A stretch of DNA of 64,000 nt from Pelomonas baiyunensis (GTDB lineage Bacteria > Pseudomonadota > Gammaproteobacteria > Burkholderiales > Burkholderiaceae_C): NCBI RefSeq assembly GCF_043555935.1, contig NZ_JBIGIB010000005.1, positions 124,001-188,000 of the forward strand. The letters are read 5' to 3'. Below the pieces are notes generated by a model. The model ran no database searches. It worked only from the letters and a program-made list of their open reading frames with translations, and was not told the DNA's origin. The first letter of the stretch is position 1; every line of letters starts with the position of its first letter. Below are positions 8,421 through 16,556 of this stretch, one piece after another. A program made the position numbers and the translations under genes.

Positions 8421-8438
8421 CAATTTGATATCAAATTG
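8421..8438. repeat. Perfect 18-base palindrome
   Basis: CAATTTGATATCAAATTG at 8421-8438 equals its own reverse complement. It is embedded in a short AT-rich island between high-GC sequences, 56 bases downstream of the end of the frameshifted small gene. A dyad this long suggests a dimeric-protein binding site. No T-run suited to termination follows. Confidence 0.6.
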
Positions 8439-8493
8439 GGTTTTAAAAGGCGGCTCCCGCCAACCCATTCGCTGGACGAAGCACACCGCGCCC

Positions 8494-8719
8494 TCATCCA
8501 CGTTTCGCCTCCGCGGCCTCTCTCGCTGCCCGCTGCTCGGCATAGATGACATCGATCAACTCCCGCAGCAACACGATGTCGCTGGACTGATCCTGCAGCC
8601 GCGTGCTCATGATGATGGGCGACACGGCCTGCGGTTCGGCCAGCCCCCCCCTTGGGCATGTCCGTCACCTGCGTCGCCCCCCCCCACGTGGCGTTGGACT
8701 TCCCAACGGTGGGGGTCAC
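8494..8719 (-). pseudogene. Small unknown gene, frame broken at a G tract
   Basis: A GTG at 8717-8719 overlaps the stop of the 3-hydroxybutyrate dehydrogenase gene as GTGA, the same 4-base coupling that joins the other genes of this operon. Translation starts MTPTVGKSNATWGG and continues to MPKGG, where a run of eight G (C at 8644-8651) lies. With one base fewer the frame continues LAEPQAVSPII, then MSTRLQDQSSDIVLLRELID, then VIYAEQRAAREAAEAKRG and a TGA at 8494-8496, giving about 74 residues with a charged helical C-terminus. As sequenced, the frame instead runs on into an Arg/Gly-rich sequence. A second tract of nine G (8677-8685) lies upstream. This is a real frameshift, a slippage-prone switch, or a homopolymer sequencing error. 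Family unknown. Confidence 0.5.
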
Positions 8720-9498
8720 TGCATGAACCAGCCATGGCTGACGACCAGCGACTGGCCGGTCAGCGCGTTGGACTCAAAACCCGCAAACAGCAGTGCCGCC
8801 TGGGCCACGTCTTGGACGGTTGTGAATTCACCGTCCACGGCGTCTTTCAGCATGACCTTCTGGACGACGTCGTCTTCGCTGATGCCGAGTGCCTGCGCCT
8901 GCTCGGGAATCTGCTTGTCCACCAGCGTTGTGCGTACAAAGCCGGGGCAGATGACGTTGGCCCGGATGCCGTGCTTGCCGCCTTCTTTGGCCACCGTTTT
9001 GCACAGGCCGATGAGCCCGTGTTTGGCTGTCACGTAGGCCGACTTCAGCACCGACGCTTCCTTGGAGTGCACCGAGCCCATGTAGATGACCGTGCCGCCG
9101 CGGCCGGACTTTTGCATCAGCGGAACGCAAGCCCGGGTGGTGAGGAACGCGCCGTCGAGGTGGATGGCAAGCATCTTTTTCCAGTCGGCAAACGGGAAGT
9201 CTTCGATTGGATGGACGATTTGGATGCCCGCGTTGCTCACCAGCACATCGACACCGCCCCACGCCGCGACAACCTCGGCGACGGCGGCGTTGACTTGCGC
9301 TTCGTCGGTCACGTCCATCGTCACGGCCATGGCGGCGCCGCCGCTTCCCGTGATCTCGCTCGCCGCGGCCTGCGCGGCCGCCCGGTTCAGATCGGCAATG
9401 ACGACCCTGCCGCCTTCACGTGCGAAGGTGAGGGCGATTTCCTTGCCGATGCCGCTGGCGGCGCCAGTGACGAGGCAGACCTTGTCTTGAAGTTTCAT
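8716..9498 (-). CDS. bdhA: 3-hydroxybutyrate dehydrogenase (SDR)
   Basis: A 260-residue classical short-chain dehydrogenase. The NAD-binding motif TGAASGIG is at residues about 11-18, NAG at about 89-91, and the catalytic region has Ser in MGSVHS and YVTAK (Tyr and Lys) near residues 154-158. The sequence around CPGFVRTTLVDKQIPEQA and the VVSHGWFMQ end is that of D-3-hydroxybutyrate dehydrogenases, which interconvert D-3-hydroxybutyrate and acetoacetate with NAD. It overlaps the upstream acetoacetate decarboxylase gene by ATGA and the downstream small gene by GTGA. Context fits turnover of polyhydroxybutyrate or ketone-body intermediates in the cytoplasm. Confidence 0.92.
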   Translation of the reverse strand: MKLQDKVCLVTGAASGIGKEIALTFAREGGRVVIADLNRAAAQAAASEITGSGGAAMAVTMDVTDEAQVNAAVAEVVAAWGGVDVLVSNAGIQIVHPIEDFPFADWKKMLAIHLDGAFLTTRACVPLMQKSGRGGTVIYMGSVHSKEASVLKSAYVTAKHGLIGLCKTVAKEGGKHGIRANVICPGFVRTTLVDKQIPEQAQALGISEDDVVQKVMLKDAVDGEFTTVQDVAQAALLFAGFESNALTGQSLVVSHGWFMQ

Positions 9499-10271
9499 GG
9501 TGTGGTGGACCTCAGGGGGCTGGGGGATGGCGGTGCGGCCAGGTAGTCATGCACAACGGTGCCGAGGCCCAGGGTCATGTCGGTCAGGAGGTGCATGGCG
9601 GAGACCACCTCCAACACCGGGAGCTGTGCCACCGGCGCCAGCGCGTGGTGCGCCAGTTCCAGAGCCGCGGGTCCGGTCCAGGCGCCTTTGACGGTGACGT
9701 CTTCCAGGAAATACCGCGCCAACTCGCAGATGCGCGGGCTGCCGTCCACGTGGGGAATGATCTTCAGCAGGTAGTTCGCCCCCAGCAGCCCGCGACGCAC
9801 CGGCTCGGTGTCCAACACGCGGTGCTTGTAGCCCATCGTGGCTGTGGCCACGCGCATCGGACCGTAGTCCAGGGTGCCCAGCAACGTGTCCGTTTCCACC
9901 GCGAGGCGCGGCGAGGCCAGTTTCTTGGGGAAGCCCCACAACTCGCGGCCGCCTGCGATGGGGGCCTCGTCGTTCAAATACTTCGCGTGAACGTAGCCGC
10001 CGGGTTCGCCGTCGAACGTGACCGGGATCACCTGGCCCGACTCGGTGTAGTCGCCGAAGCCGGTGGAATCGGGCATGCGGATGAACTCGTACTTCACCAC
10101 TGGCTCGGTCAGTTGCAGCGGCTCGGGCACCACCGCGCGCAGCGCGTCCGGGTCGGTGCGGTACGTGACGATCAGGAACTCGCGGTCGATGAAGCGGTAC
10201 GGCCCAGGCGGAAACGCCGGGCTGGTGAGGGGCATGGCGAAGGCATTGCGGGCGACGTCTGCAGCGTTCAT
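9495..10271 (-). CDS. adc: Acetoacetate decarboxylase
   Basis: A 258-residue protein starting at ATG 10271, chosen because it overlaps the patatin gene stop as ATGA; a longer in-frame opening upstream lies inside that gene. The family signature ELWGFPKKLASP is present; the first Lys of the KK pair is the Schiff-base lysine in characterised acetoacetate decarboxylases. The flanking YLNDEAPIAGGR and YGPMRVATATMGYK segments also match. The enzyme decarboxylates acetoacetate to acetone and CO2. Together with the dehydrogenase next door it would set the fate of acetoacetate from polyhydroxybutyrate or fatty acid breakdown. Some homologues act on other beta-keto acids. Confidence 0.92.
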   Translation of the reverse strand: MNAADVARNAFAMPLTSPAFPPGPYRFIDREFLIVTYRTDPDALRAVVPEPLQLTEPVVKYEFIRMPDSTGFGDYTESGQVIPVTFDGEPGGYVHAKYLNDEAPIAGGRELWGFPKKLASPRLAVETDTLLGTLDYGPMRVATATMGYKHRVLDTEPVRRGLLGANYLLKIIPHVDGSPRICELARYFLEDVTVKGAWTGPAALELAHHALAPVAQLPVLEVVSAMHLLTDMTLGLGTVVHDYLAAPPSPSPLRSTTP

Positions 10272-11473
10272 GCGGTGGTGGGGGTTTTGGCTTGCGGGCG
10301 GATCTTGTCGACGGTGGGAGCGTCGGCCGAGAGGTCGAACACACGCACGCCGGAGGCCATGCGTTGGCGCTGGGTCCAGCGCGGGTCCAGCAGCGTGCGG
10401 GCCATGTCCGTTCGGCCACTTTCCCAATGCTCCTGCATCGACAGGCGCGAGAACTCATAGTCCTTGGCCTGGGTCTCGTAGTGCTTGCTGCGATAGATGA
10501 GGTGCACCACATCCACCGCCGCATCGCAGCGCAGACGGACCAGCGCGAGGGCATCCGGGTCGTTGCGCAACTTCGCGGGCAACTTGGCCAGCAGCCGGTG
10601 GGCGGCCTGTGCAAGAGCTTGGCGCTCCAACTGGTGGGCGGTGTTCAAGCGCGTGCGGCTGGAGTAGCGGATGTCCTTCTCGCGCTCTGTGACTTCGGGC
10701 AGCGTCGTCGGCAGTTCGCCGCGTGCCGCGAACAGGTCCACCTGGAATACCGTGCGGCGGCGCTCACCAGGCTCATCCAGCACGTACTGCAGCGGCGTGT
10801 TGGACACCAAACCACCGTCCCAGTAGTGCTGTCCGTCAATTTCCACGGGCGCGAAGCCGGGCGGCAGCGCGCCGCTGGCCATCACGTGGCGCGCGTCCAG
10901 TCGTTGCTTGGCCGAGTCGAAGTATTCGAAGTTGCCGGTGCGCACGTTCACGGCACCGACGGACAAGCGCACCGCGCCGCTGTTGATGCGGTCAAAGTCC
11001 ACCAACTGCTCCAGCGTCTCGCGCAGCGGCGAGGTGTCGTAGTAGCTGATCGCCTGGAGAGTGCCGCGCGGTTGCCACGGCGCGGGCGGCACGCGTGGCG
11101 CGAAGAAGCCCGTCACACCGAGCCAGATGGCGCCCGCGGCACGCGCTTCGTTCGAGGCCTCGCGCCCCGTGACGGCGCTGAGCCACCGTGTCCAGTGTTC
11201 CGTGCCCGGCAGCTGCGGCACGGAGCTAACCCGATCCCAGAAGGCGCGCAAGCGCTGCACCCGCATAGCCGCAGGGTTGCCCGCAATCAGTGCTGCGTTG
11301 ATGGCGCCGATGGAAATGCCCGCAAGCCAATTCGGTTCCTGTTGCACGGTGGCCAGCGCCTCAAACACGCCGGCTTGGTAAGCCCCAAGGGCTCCCCCGC
11401 CTTGCAGCACCAGGATGCAGTCTTCGGCACCGTTGTCGGCAGAGAGTGCGGATGCTTTGCGTGTCGGAGCCAT
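10268..11473 (-). CDS. Patatin-like phospholipase with DUF3734-type C-terminus
   Basis: A 401-residue protein starting at ATG 11473. The patatin fold is complete: oxyanion-hole GGGALGAYQAGV (about residues 25-36), nucleophile GISIGAIN (GxSxG, about 52-59) and the dyad Asp in DGG near residue 217. The C-terminal 130 residues (HLIYRSKHYETQAKDYEFSR region) match the DUF3734 extension found in many proteobacterial patatins. No signal peptide, so cytoplasmic or membrane-peripheral lipid acyl hydrolysis is likely. It is the first gene of a coupled operon with acetoacetate decarboxylase and 3-hydroxybutyrate dehydrogenase, a recurrent arrangement in Burkholderiales that suggests a role in storage-polymer or lipid-derived ketone metabolism (inference). 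Confidence 0.9.
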   Translation of the reverse strand: MAPTRKASALSADNGAEDCILVLQGGGALGAYQAGVFEALATVQQEPNWLAGISIGAINAALIAGNPAAMRVQRLRAFWDRVSSVPQLPGTEHWTRWLSAVTGREASNEARAAGAIWLGVTGFFAPRVPPAPWQPRGTLQAISYYDTSPLRETLEQLVDFDRINSGAVRLSVGAVNVRTGNFEYFDSAKQRLDARHVMASGALPPGFAPVEIDGQHYWDGGLVSNTPLQYVLDEPGERRRTVFQVDLFAARGELPTTLPEVTEREKDIRYSSRTRLNTAHQLERQALAQAAHRLLAKLPAKLRNDPDALALVRLRCDAAVDVVHLIYRSKHYETQAKDYEFSRLSMQEHWESGRTDMARTLLDPRWTQRQRMASGVRVFDLSADAPTVDKIRPQAKTPTTA

Positions 11474-11812
11474 GGCGGGTCAGCTTAGGTGGGACGCTTG
11501 CGCGCGCATGTCATCCAACACGCCGTCGTCCGGTTCAGCCGTCCTACGCGGGCTTCCTTGCCCACCGACCCTCGGCGGCCGGTTGAAGCGTGGCGCTCTG
11601 GCGCCAGCACGTGCTGATTCAGGCGCGGCTGATTCGGGCTCGGCGTGTTGTCTGATGGGTGCGGCGTGGCGCGAGCCCTAGCGTGGAGTTTCAAGCGCCG
11701 CGAGGTGTCGTCGAGTCCGGAGCGTGCTCGGTGGTGGGCAAGCCTTCAGGCACGGACGCCTGGCGGCATTGGATCGTCGATCAGCGTAGCCAACCCACCC
11801 TCCCACACCCTC
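11474..11812. other. Divergent intergenic stretch
   Basis: About 340 bases separate the patatin and zinc-peptidase starts. It must hold both promoters, but I cannot place -35/-10 boxes with confidence. TGGCGC-TCTG-GCGCCA at 11591-11606 is a perfect short hairpin. An in-frame opening upstream of the peptidase start lacks protein-like sequence and is left out. Confidence 0.4.
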
Positions 11813-12949
11813 ATGAAACGATTCAGCTGTGCGCGCTGCGGTGCGCGTGTCTTCTTTGAAAACGTCGTGTGTGAGGCCTGTCAGGCGCAGCTCGGGTTCA
11901 TTCCCGATGAGTTGACGATGGGCGCGTTCGACGCTGGACCGGCGCCCAACGGGGCGTGGGTTCGCCTGTCCGCGGTTGCGCCGCACCTCCACCGCAGATG
12001 CGCCCACCACAGTCCCCCGTTGGGCTGCAATTGGATGGTCCGGGCCGACGATGTGGATCCGCTGTGTGTGTCGTGCCGGACCACCGAAGTCTTTCCCGCG
12101 CTCGACAAGCCCGAGAACGGGGCGCATTGGTCTCGCATCGAGGCGGCCAAGCGGCGCATGACCTATGGGTTGCTGTCATTGGGCCTGCCCGTGCCCAACC
12201 AGAAGGTGGACCCGCTCGATGGCGTTGCGTTTCATTTCCTCGAGCAAACCAACCCTCAGGCGAAGGTGCTGACAGGCCACGACCGTGGCCGGATCACCCT
12301 GAACATCGCCGAAGCGGACGATGCGCATCGCGAGCACGTGCGCACCCGCCTGGGCGAGCCGTATCGCACGCTGCTGGGGCACTTCCGCCACGAGATCGGG
12401 CACTACTACTGGGACCGCCTCATCGCCCACACTCCTTGGCAAGATCGCTTCCGTGCGCTGTTTGGCGACGAGCGGGCCGACTACCGTGAGGCCCTGCAGC
12501 GTCACTACGCAGGCCCGTTGACCGATTGGGCTGACGCGTTCATCAGCGTCTACGCCAGCTCCCACCCCTGGGAGGACTGGGCCGAATGCTGGGCCCACTA
12601 CCTGCACGTGTGGGATGGGCTGGAAACCGCGTCAGCGTGGGGCCTGCGGCTGGACGGTGCAGTGCCCAATCTGCCGCCAGTTCACGCGCGCGCCATGCCC
12701 GCGGACGCGCCAGACTTCAAGCACCGCGTGGTTGCCGACTGGCTGCCCATCTCTCAGTTCAGCAATGCCATGTCCCGCAGCATGGGCGCGCACGACGCCT
12801 ATCCGTTCGTCATGGCCGACCGGGTGCTGGAGAAGTTGGACTTCATCCACGAGGCGATTGCCGCCGGCGTGCGCGGTGAGTTGGCGATGAACTTCGGACG
12901 CGGGGCGCTCACGGCGCCTCAACTGGCGCTCGAACAGGCGTGCTCGTGA
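11813..12949 (+). CDS. Putative zinc-binding peptidase with N-terminal zinc ribbon
   Basis: A 378-residue protein from ATG 11813. The first 25 residues form a zinc ribbon, CARCG then CEACQ, with a second Cys-containing set (HRRCAHH, CNWM, CVSC) before residue 95. The catalytic-looking motif HEIGHYYWD places an HExxH at residues 193-197, with FGDERADYREALQRHY after it and WAECWAHYLHVWD near residues 260-270. This is the layout of the bacterial family annotated as putative zinc-binding metallopeptidases (DUF2248 type). The substrate is unknown and experimental evidence for the family is thin. No signal peptide is present. A long open frame upstream is not used because MKRF begins the conserved ribbon. 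Confidence 0.85.
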   Translation: MKRFSCARCGARVFFENVVCEACQAQLGFIPDELTMGAFDAGPAPNGAWVRLSAVAPHLHRRCAHHSPPLGCNWMVRADDVDPLCVSCRTTEVFPALDKPENGAHWSRIEAAKRRMTYGLLSLGLPVPNQKVDPLDGVAFHFLEQTNPQAKVLTGHDRGRITLNIAEADDAHREHVRTRLGEPYRTLLGHFRHEIGHYYWDRLIAHTPWQDRFRALFGDERADYREALQRHYAGPLTDWADAFISVYASSHPWEDWAECWAHYLHVWDGLETASAWGLRLDGAVPNLPPVHARAMPADAPDFKHRVVADWLPISQFSNAMSRSMGAHDAYPFVMADRVLEKLDFIHEAIAAGVRGELAMNFGRGALTAPQLALEQACS

Positions 12950-13051
12950 GTGACACCGCCACCGCGCGAACCCGTGACGGCTGGGCGATGCTCGTTGGGT
13001 CTGTGCGGGCCTGGATGCGATTGCGGTCGGTTGGCACCGCAATGAATCGGA

Positions 13052-13558
13052 CTAACGCGTGGCCTGCACGCACGACACCTTGCCCGTCCAGCGTTTCTGA
13101 ATCTGCGGCACCATCTCGCAGAGCATGTCGCTTTCCTGCACTGTGACGCCCCAATAGAGCATGCGTGTCTCGCGCTCTTCGGGCTTGCCGCGGGCCAGGG
13201 CCATGTAGGTGACGAAGGTGGGCTGGTTGGCGAACAGGCGCGCCATGCGGGCATCCAGCTCGGTCTTGCACTCGGTGGATTTGACGGTGCCGGTGACGCC
13301 CTTGCGGGCGCTGGCGTCCAGCACGGTCTGCACCATCTTGGCTGCGGCGGTGTCGCACTCGGTCTGGCTGGCCGTGGCCACCAGCACCACCGAGTTGATG
13401 ACCCGGCCGCTGTCACCCTTGAGGTCCACCTTGGTCTCGGCGTACTCGGGCCGCTCGATGACGGCGGGGTTGGCCTGCTGTTGCTAGCGCTCCTGCCGCG
13501 TCTTGTAGGTGAAGTAGGCCGAGGCGGCGACCAGCAGCACGAGGATGATCTTCTTCAT
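13052..13558 (-). pseudogene. Small membrane-anchored protein gene with in-frame TAG
   Basis: From ATG 13558 the frame reads MKKIILVLLVAASAYFTYK, a clear N-terminal membrane or signal segment, then TRQER and a TAG at 13484-13486 (codon 25). Without a frame change it continues QQQANPAVIERPEYAETKV and a 120-residue soluble domain with Cys residues to the stop at 13052, about 168 codons in all. The continuity of frame and character on both sides shows that this was one gene. The TAG is a single-base change from CAG or similar, so it may be a recent null mutation, a sequencing error or, less likely, a readthrough site. An internal start at 13429 could give the soluble part without its anchor. The family is not recognised. 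Confidence 0.65.
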
Positions 13559-13654
13559 GGGCGTTCCGGGGCGAAGGAGGCGCGAAGTATCCGGGTTCGG
13601 CGGCACCCGCCTTCATCGGGCCGCCGTCGTCCTCCGCCCGCCGCCGCGGGTCGA

Positions 13655-15961
13655 TCAGACCGCCGCGGGTCGCAGCGCACCGGCCGGGCGGCGCTGCCGC
13701 GGGTTGCACCCGTCGTCCAGGCCGTAGAGGCCGAGCGCTTGGTCGAGCAGGCCCATCGCGGTGTGCACGAGGCTCTGGTCCACCGGGCTCAGCGGTGCGG
13801 TCAGCGCGTTGCGGAGGGCGGGGTCGTGCAGGCCGCTGGGGCGGGTGTTGATCCAGTGGCCCAGCAGCAGCCACGCCATCGACGGCTCGGACACGAGAGC
13901 GCCCACCTCGGCAATCGCCGCGAGCAGGTCGTCATGCAGTGAGAGTGCGCGGCAGGTGGCGTCGAGCGACGCGCCGTGGGGCTGGGGCGCTCGGAGGAAG
14001 GCGTGGATGGCTTCGGCCACCTCGCGTAGCGTTGCGAATGGGGCTGCGCTCGGCTGCGCACGCAGGAAGGCCGGGGCGGGCGCATTGGCGTCTTCGCCGT
14101 CATCGAAGAAGGCCAGCGAGAACTTGATCTCCGGCGGCGCGGCGCCGGGCCGGGCTTGGCGGGAGGGCGAAGGCATCGCCGCCACCGTCTGCAAGGTCGG
14201 CGCGGCGCGCACGGTTGACGTGGCGCCCCATCCGGCGGCCAGCATCGACGAGACCTGGTGCAGCTCGGCTTCATCCGTGGCTTGGTCTTCCGCCGCGCGC
14301 ACGTGCACGAGGATGCAGTGGGTCTGGTCCGACAGCAGTTGGTGGCTCAGCGCCAGGGCCAAGGCTTCGGGCGCGTCGGGGGCATCGATTTGCGCCATGC
14401 GGTGCGCCGCTGCCATGCGCGGCAGCGTGGCTCCCCCTGACTCGGCGTGGGTGCTGGTGCGGGCCAGCGTGGCGCGGCGGCCGTCGCTGTCGCCGGTGGC
14501 CATCAAGCAGGGCGTCAGGGCGCAGGGCGCGGCAAAGCCCGCGAAGGCGATGACGGTGTCGCCGCCGTAGACGCTGCGCGGCAGCCGCGTCTGCCACACC
14601 GGCGTGGCGCCCCAATCCACCGTCGCTTCGGCGTGGCGCGGCTGGCGCATGCGCGTCAGCATGCGGCGGGCCGCGGCTTCCAGGGCCTCGCCGGGCGTCA
14701 CGAACTCGGCGGCGCCGCCGGTGGCTTCCGCCAGGCGGCGCAACGGCCCTTCGGCAGGGCAGGAGCCCAGACCGATGATGAAGAGCCGGTGCTGGCTGGC
14801 CTGGGCGCTCGCGATGACGGCGTCAATCTCCCAGATTTCGCCATCGGTCAGGAGCAGGACGTCTTGGGTCGCCAGTTGGGACGGGGCCTCCAGCGCGAAC
14901 ACGGCGCGCAGGGCCAGCGCCATTTCGGTGCCGCCGAGGTCGGCCTCCATGCGGGCCAGCGCAGGCTGCACGTGGTGCTTGACCTCGGCCACGGCCCGGC
15001 TCGGGGGCAGCAGGTGTTCGACCGTGGAGCCGAAGCGTGTGAGGCTGAGACTGTCCGCGTCGCCGAGCTGGTGCAGCACGCCGTGCAGCACCGACTTGGC
15101 CGACGCCAGGCTGTCGCCCGCCATGGAGCCGGAGCAGTCCACCAGCAGCTTGAGCGCGAGCGCCGCGCGCGGCGTTTCCAGCGGCGGCTGGAAGGCGGCC
15201 AGGGCCACGAAGCCGGCGTTCGGCGCGGCCCGGTCTTGCGAGGTGACGAGCAGCGACGGCACCGGGCCGGCCGGCTGGACGCTGAACACCACATCGCGGT
15301 CCAGCCACGCGCCGGGGGCGAGTCGGTAGCGGCGGCCCTCGGCACACGGCTCCACGGCCACGCGGTGGGTGGCGCATTCCACCGCCGCGTCGCCCAGGCC
15401 CGCGCCGACCACCACCGACACCTCCAGCGGGTACGCAGCGTGCAGCGACGCGGTGGGCACCTGCTGCGGCTGCAGGCCGGCTGCGGTCGGGTTGCCGTGG
15501 CGCGGCGCGATCGTTGTGGGGATGCTGAGCCGCAGCCGGCCCTGCTCGAAGCACAGCAGCTGGGCGTATCGCAGCTCGATGACCAATTCGTCCTGCGGCT
15601 TGAGGTTGCCGATGTTGGCGGTGTGCAGCCCATCGCCCAGGGCCTGCAGCATCACCGGCGCATTGCCCTCACGCAGCGCCTCTTCATAGCGCTGCTCGGC
15701 CTGCTGCCGGCGCACCACCTGGCCCTGCATGCGCTGGCCGTTGAGCTCGGAGGCGAAGCCGAGCAACACCGCCTGACTCGGCAGCGGGAAGGTGTAGACC
15801 ACCTCGAGGTTCTGCCGCGAGGCGTTGCGATAGGTTTGGCGCACCGTCAGTTCCAGCAGCACGCCGTCCAGCACCCCGTGGGCCTGGACGCCGCACAGCA
15901 CGGGCCGGGGGGCCTCGTCGTCGACGGGGGTCAAAAGGAAGGCGGCGGTGTCGTGGCTCAT
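13655..15961 (-). CDS. VIT and VWA domain protein
   Basis: A 768-residue protein starting at ATG 15961. Residues about 10-135 form a vault/inter-alpha-trypsin (VIT) domain (LTVRQTYRNAS, VVYTFPLP, VVRRQQAEQRYEEA). A von Willebrand A domain follows from about 265 to 440 with the MIDAS motif DCSGSM at 275-280, a conserved GGTEM near 350 and LLTDGE near 380. The rest is Ala/Pro-rich and unassigned. No signal peptide or sortase-type anchor is seen, unlike many VIT/VWA proteins, so it may be cytoplasmic. A MerR regulator gene lies 51 bases upstream on the same strand, a recurring pairing. The biochemical role of bacterial VIT/VWA proteins is unknown; the MIDAS implies metal-dependent protein binding. 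Confidence 0.9.
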   Translation of the reverse strand: MSHDTAAFLLTPVDDEAPRPVLCGVQAHGVLDGVLLELTVRQTYRNASRQNLEVVYTFPLPSQAVLLGFASELNGQRMQGQVVRRQQAEQRYEEALREGNAPVMLQALGDGLHTANIGNLKPQDELVIELRYAQLLCFEQGRLRLSIPTTIAPRHGNPTAAGLQPQQVPTASLHAAYPLEVSVVVGAGLGDAAVECATHRVAVEPCAEGRRYRLAPGAWLDRDVVFSVQPAGPVPSLLVTSQDRAAPNAGFVALAAFQPPLETPRAALALKLLVDCSGSMAGDSLASAKSVLHGVLHQLGDADSLSLTRFGSTVEHLLPPSRAVAEVKHHVQPALARMEADLGGTEMALALRAVFALEAPSQLATQDVLLLTDGEIWEIDAVIASAQASQHRLFIIGLGSCPAEGPLRRLAEATGGAAEFVTPGEALEAAARRMLTRMRQPRHAEATVDWGATPVWQTRLPRSVYGGDTVIAFAGFAAPCALTPCLMATGDSDGRRATLARTSTHAESGGATLPRMAAAHRMAQIDAPDAPEALALALSHQLLSDQTHCILVHVRAAEDQATDEAELHQVSSMLAAGWGATSTVRAAPTLQTVAAMPSPSRQARPGAAPPEIKFSLAFFDDGEDANAPAPAFLRAQPSAAPFATLREVAEAIHAFLRAPQPHGASLDATCRALSLHDDLLAAIAEVGALVSEPSMAWLLLGHWINTRPSGLHDPALRNALTAPLSPVDQSLVHTAMGLLDQALGLYGLDDGCNPRQRRPAGALRPAAV

Positions 15962-16012
15962 GTGTTCTCTCCCTGTGAATGCATCGGTGGGCGTGTCGCC
16001 CGGCGGGCGCGG

Positions 16013-16435
16013 TCAGCGTGCGCGCACCTGGTGGTACAGCTGAGTCAGGCCCTGCAGCAGCGCCCGCAGTTGCTCGGGCGACAGGCCCGCGCGGCCGGGC
16101 TCGACGTGCAGCTCCAGGCCATCCACCAGCGTCATGCGGCTCCACACCTCCACCGCGCCGGGCTCCGTCCGCTGGCGCGGTGGGTCTTCCGGCGCGCCTT
16201 GCATCAGCGCGCGGATGCGGTCGAGGCTGTGGCCCGCCTCGCTGAAGCGCCGGATTTGCAGCAACTGGTCCAGGTGGCGCTGCAGGTAGTGCGCCCCGCG
16301 CTTCTCGCCTTCGGGCCGGTCCAGCAGGCCTTGGGCGATGTAGAAGCGAATGGTGCGGGGGCTCACCCCGGTCAGGCTGGCCAGGGTGTCGAGGGACAGG
16401 CGGTCTGCGGCGCTGTCAGGCGTGGGCTGTTCCAT
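16013..16435 (-). CDS. MerR-family transcriptional regulator
   Basis: A 140-residue protein from ATG 16435; a TTG 15 bases upstream is an alternative. The winged helix-turn-helix occupies about residues 15-80 (LASLTGVSPRTIRFYIAQGLL, YLQRHLDQLLQIRRFSEAGHSLD), followed by a short C-terminal helix region without the Cys residues of metal-sensing MerR proteins, so a metal ligand is unlikely. It lies directly upstream of the VIT/VWA gene and probably controls that unit. Just upstream of its start, ACAGTT (16450-16455) and AACTGT (16469-16474) form an inverted pair. Confidence 0.88.
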   Translation of the reverse strand: MEQPTPDSAADRLSLDTLASLTGVSPRTIRFYIAQGLLDRPEGEKRGAHYLQRHLDQLLQIRRFSEAGHSLDRIRALMQGAPEDPPRQRTEPGAVEVWSRMTLVDGLELHVEPGRAGLSPEQLRALLQGLTQLYHQVRAR

Positions 16436-16449
16436 GGCGTCACTATGCA

Positions 16450-16474
16450 ACAGTTAAATGCGACACGCAACTGT
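16450..16474. promoter_or_regulatory. Candidate MerR operator
   Basis: ACAGTT at 16450-16455 and the inverted AACTGT at 16469-16474 are separated by 13 bases within an AT-richer stretch between the MerR gene and the divergent Gre-like gene. MerR-type operators are usually dyads of this size between promoter boxes. This is a weak call based on symmetry and position only. Confidence 0.3.
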
Positions 16475-16556
16475 CGTAAAAACGATTTTTTAGCACCCGG
16501 GGCTCGACCCGCGTCAGGCGGGCGGCTGCGCGCGGCCGGCGCGCTACGCTGTCGCC

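Noticed and set aside
8677..8685. Placing the small-gene frameshift in the 9-G tract
   Set aside because: Deleting one base there gives a TGA within four codons after the run; only the 8-G tract at 8644-8651 restores a long frame.
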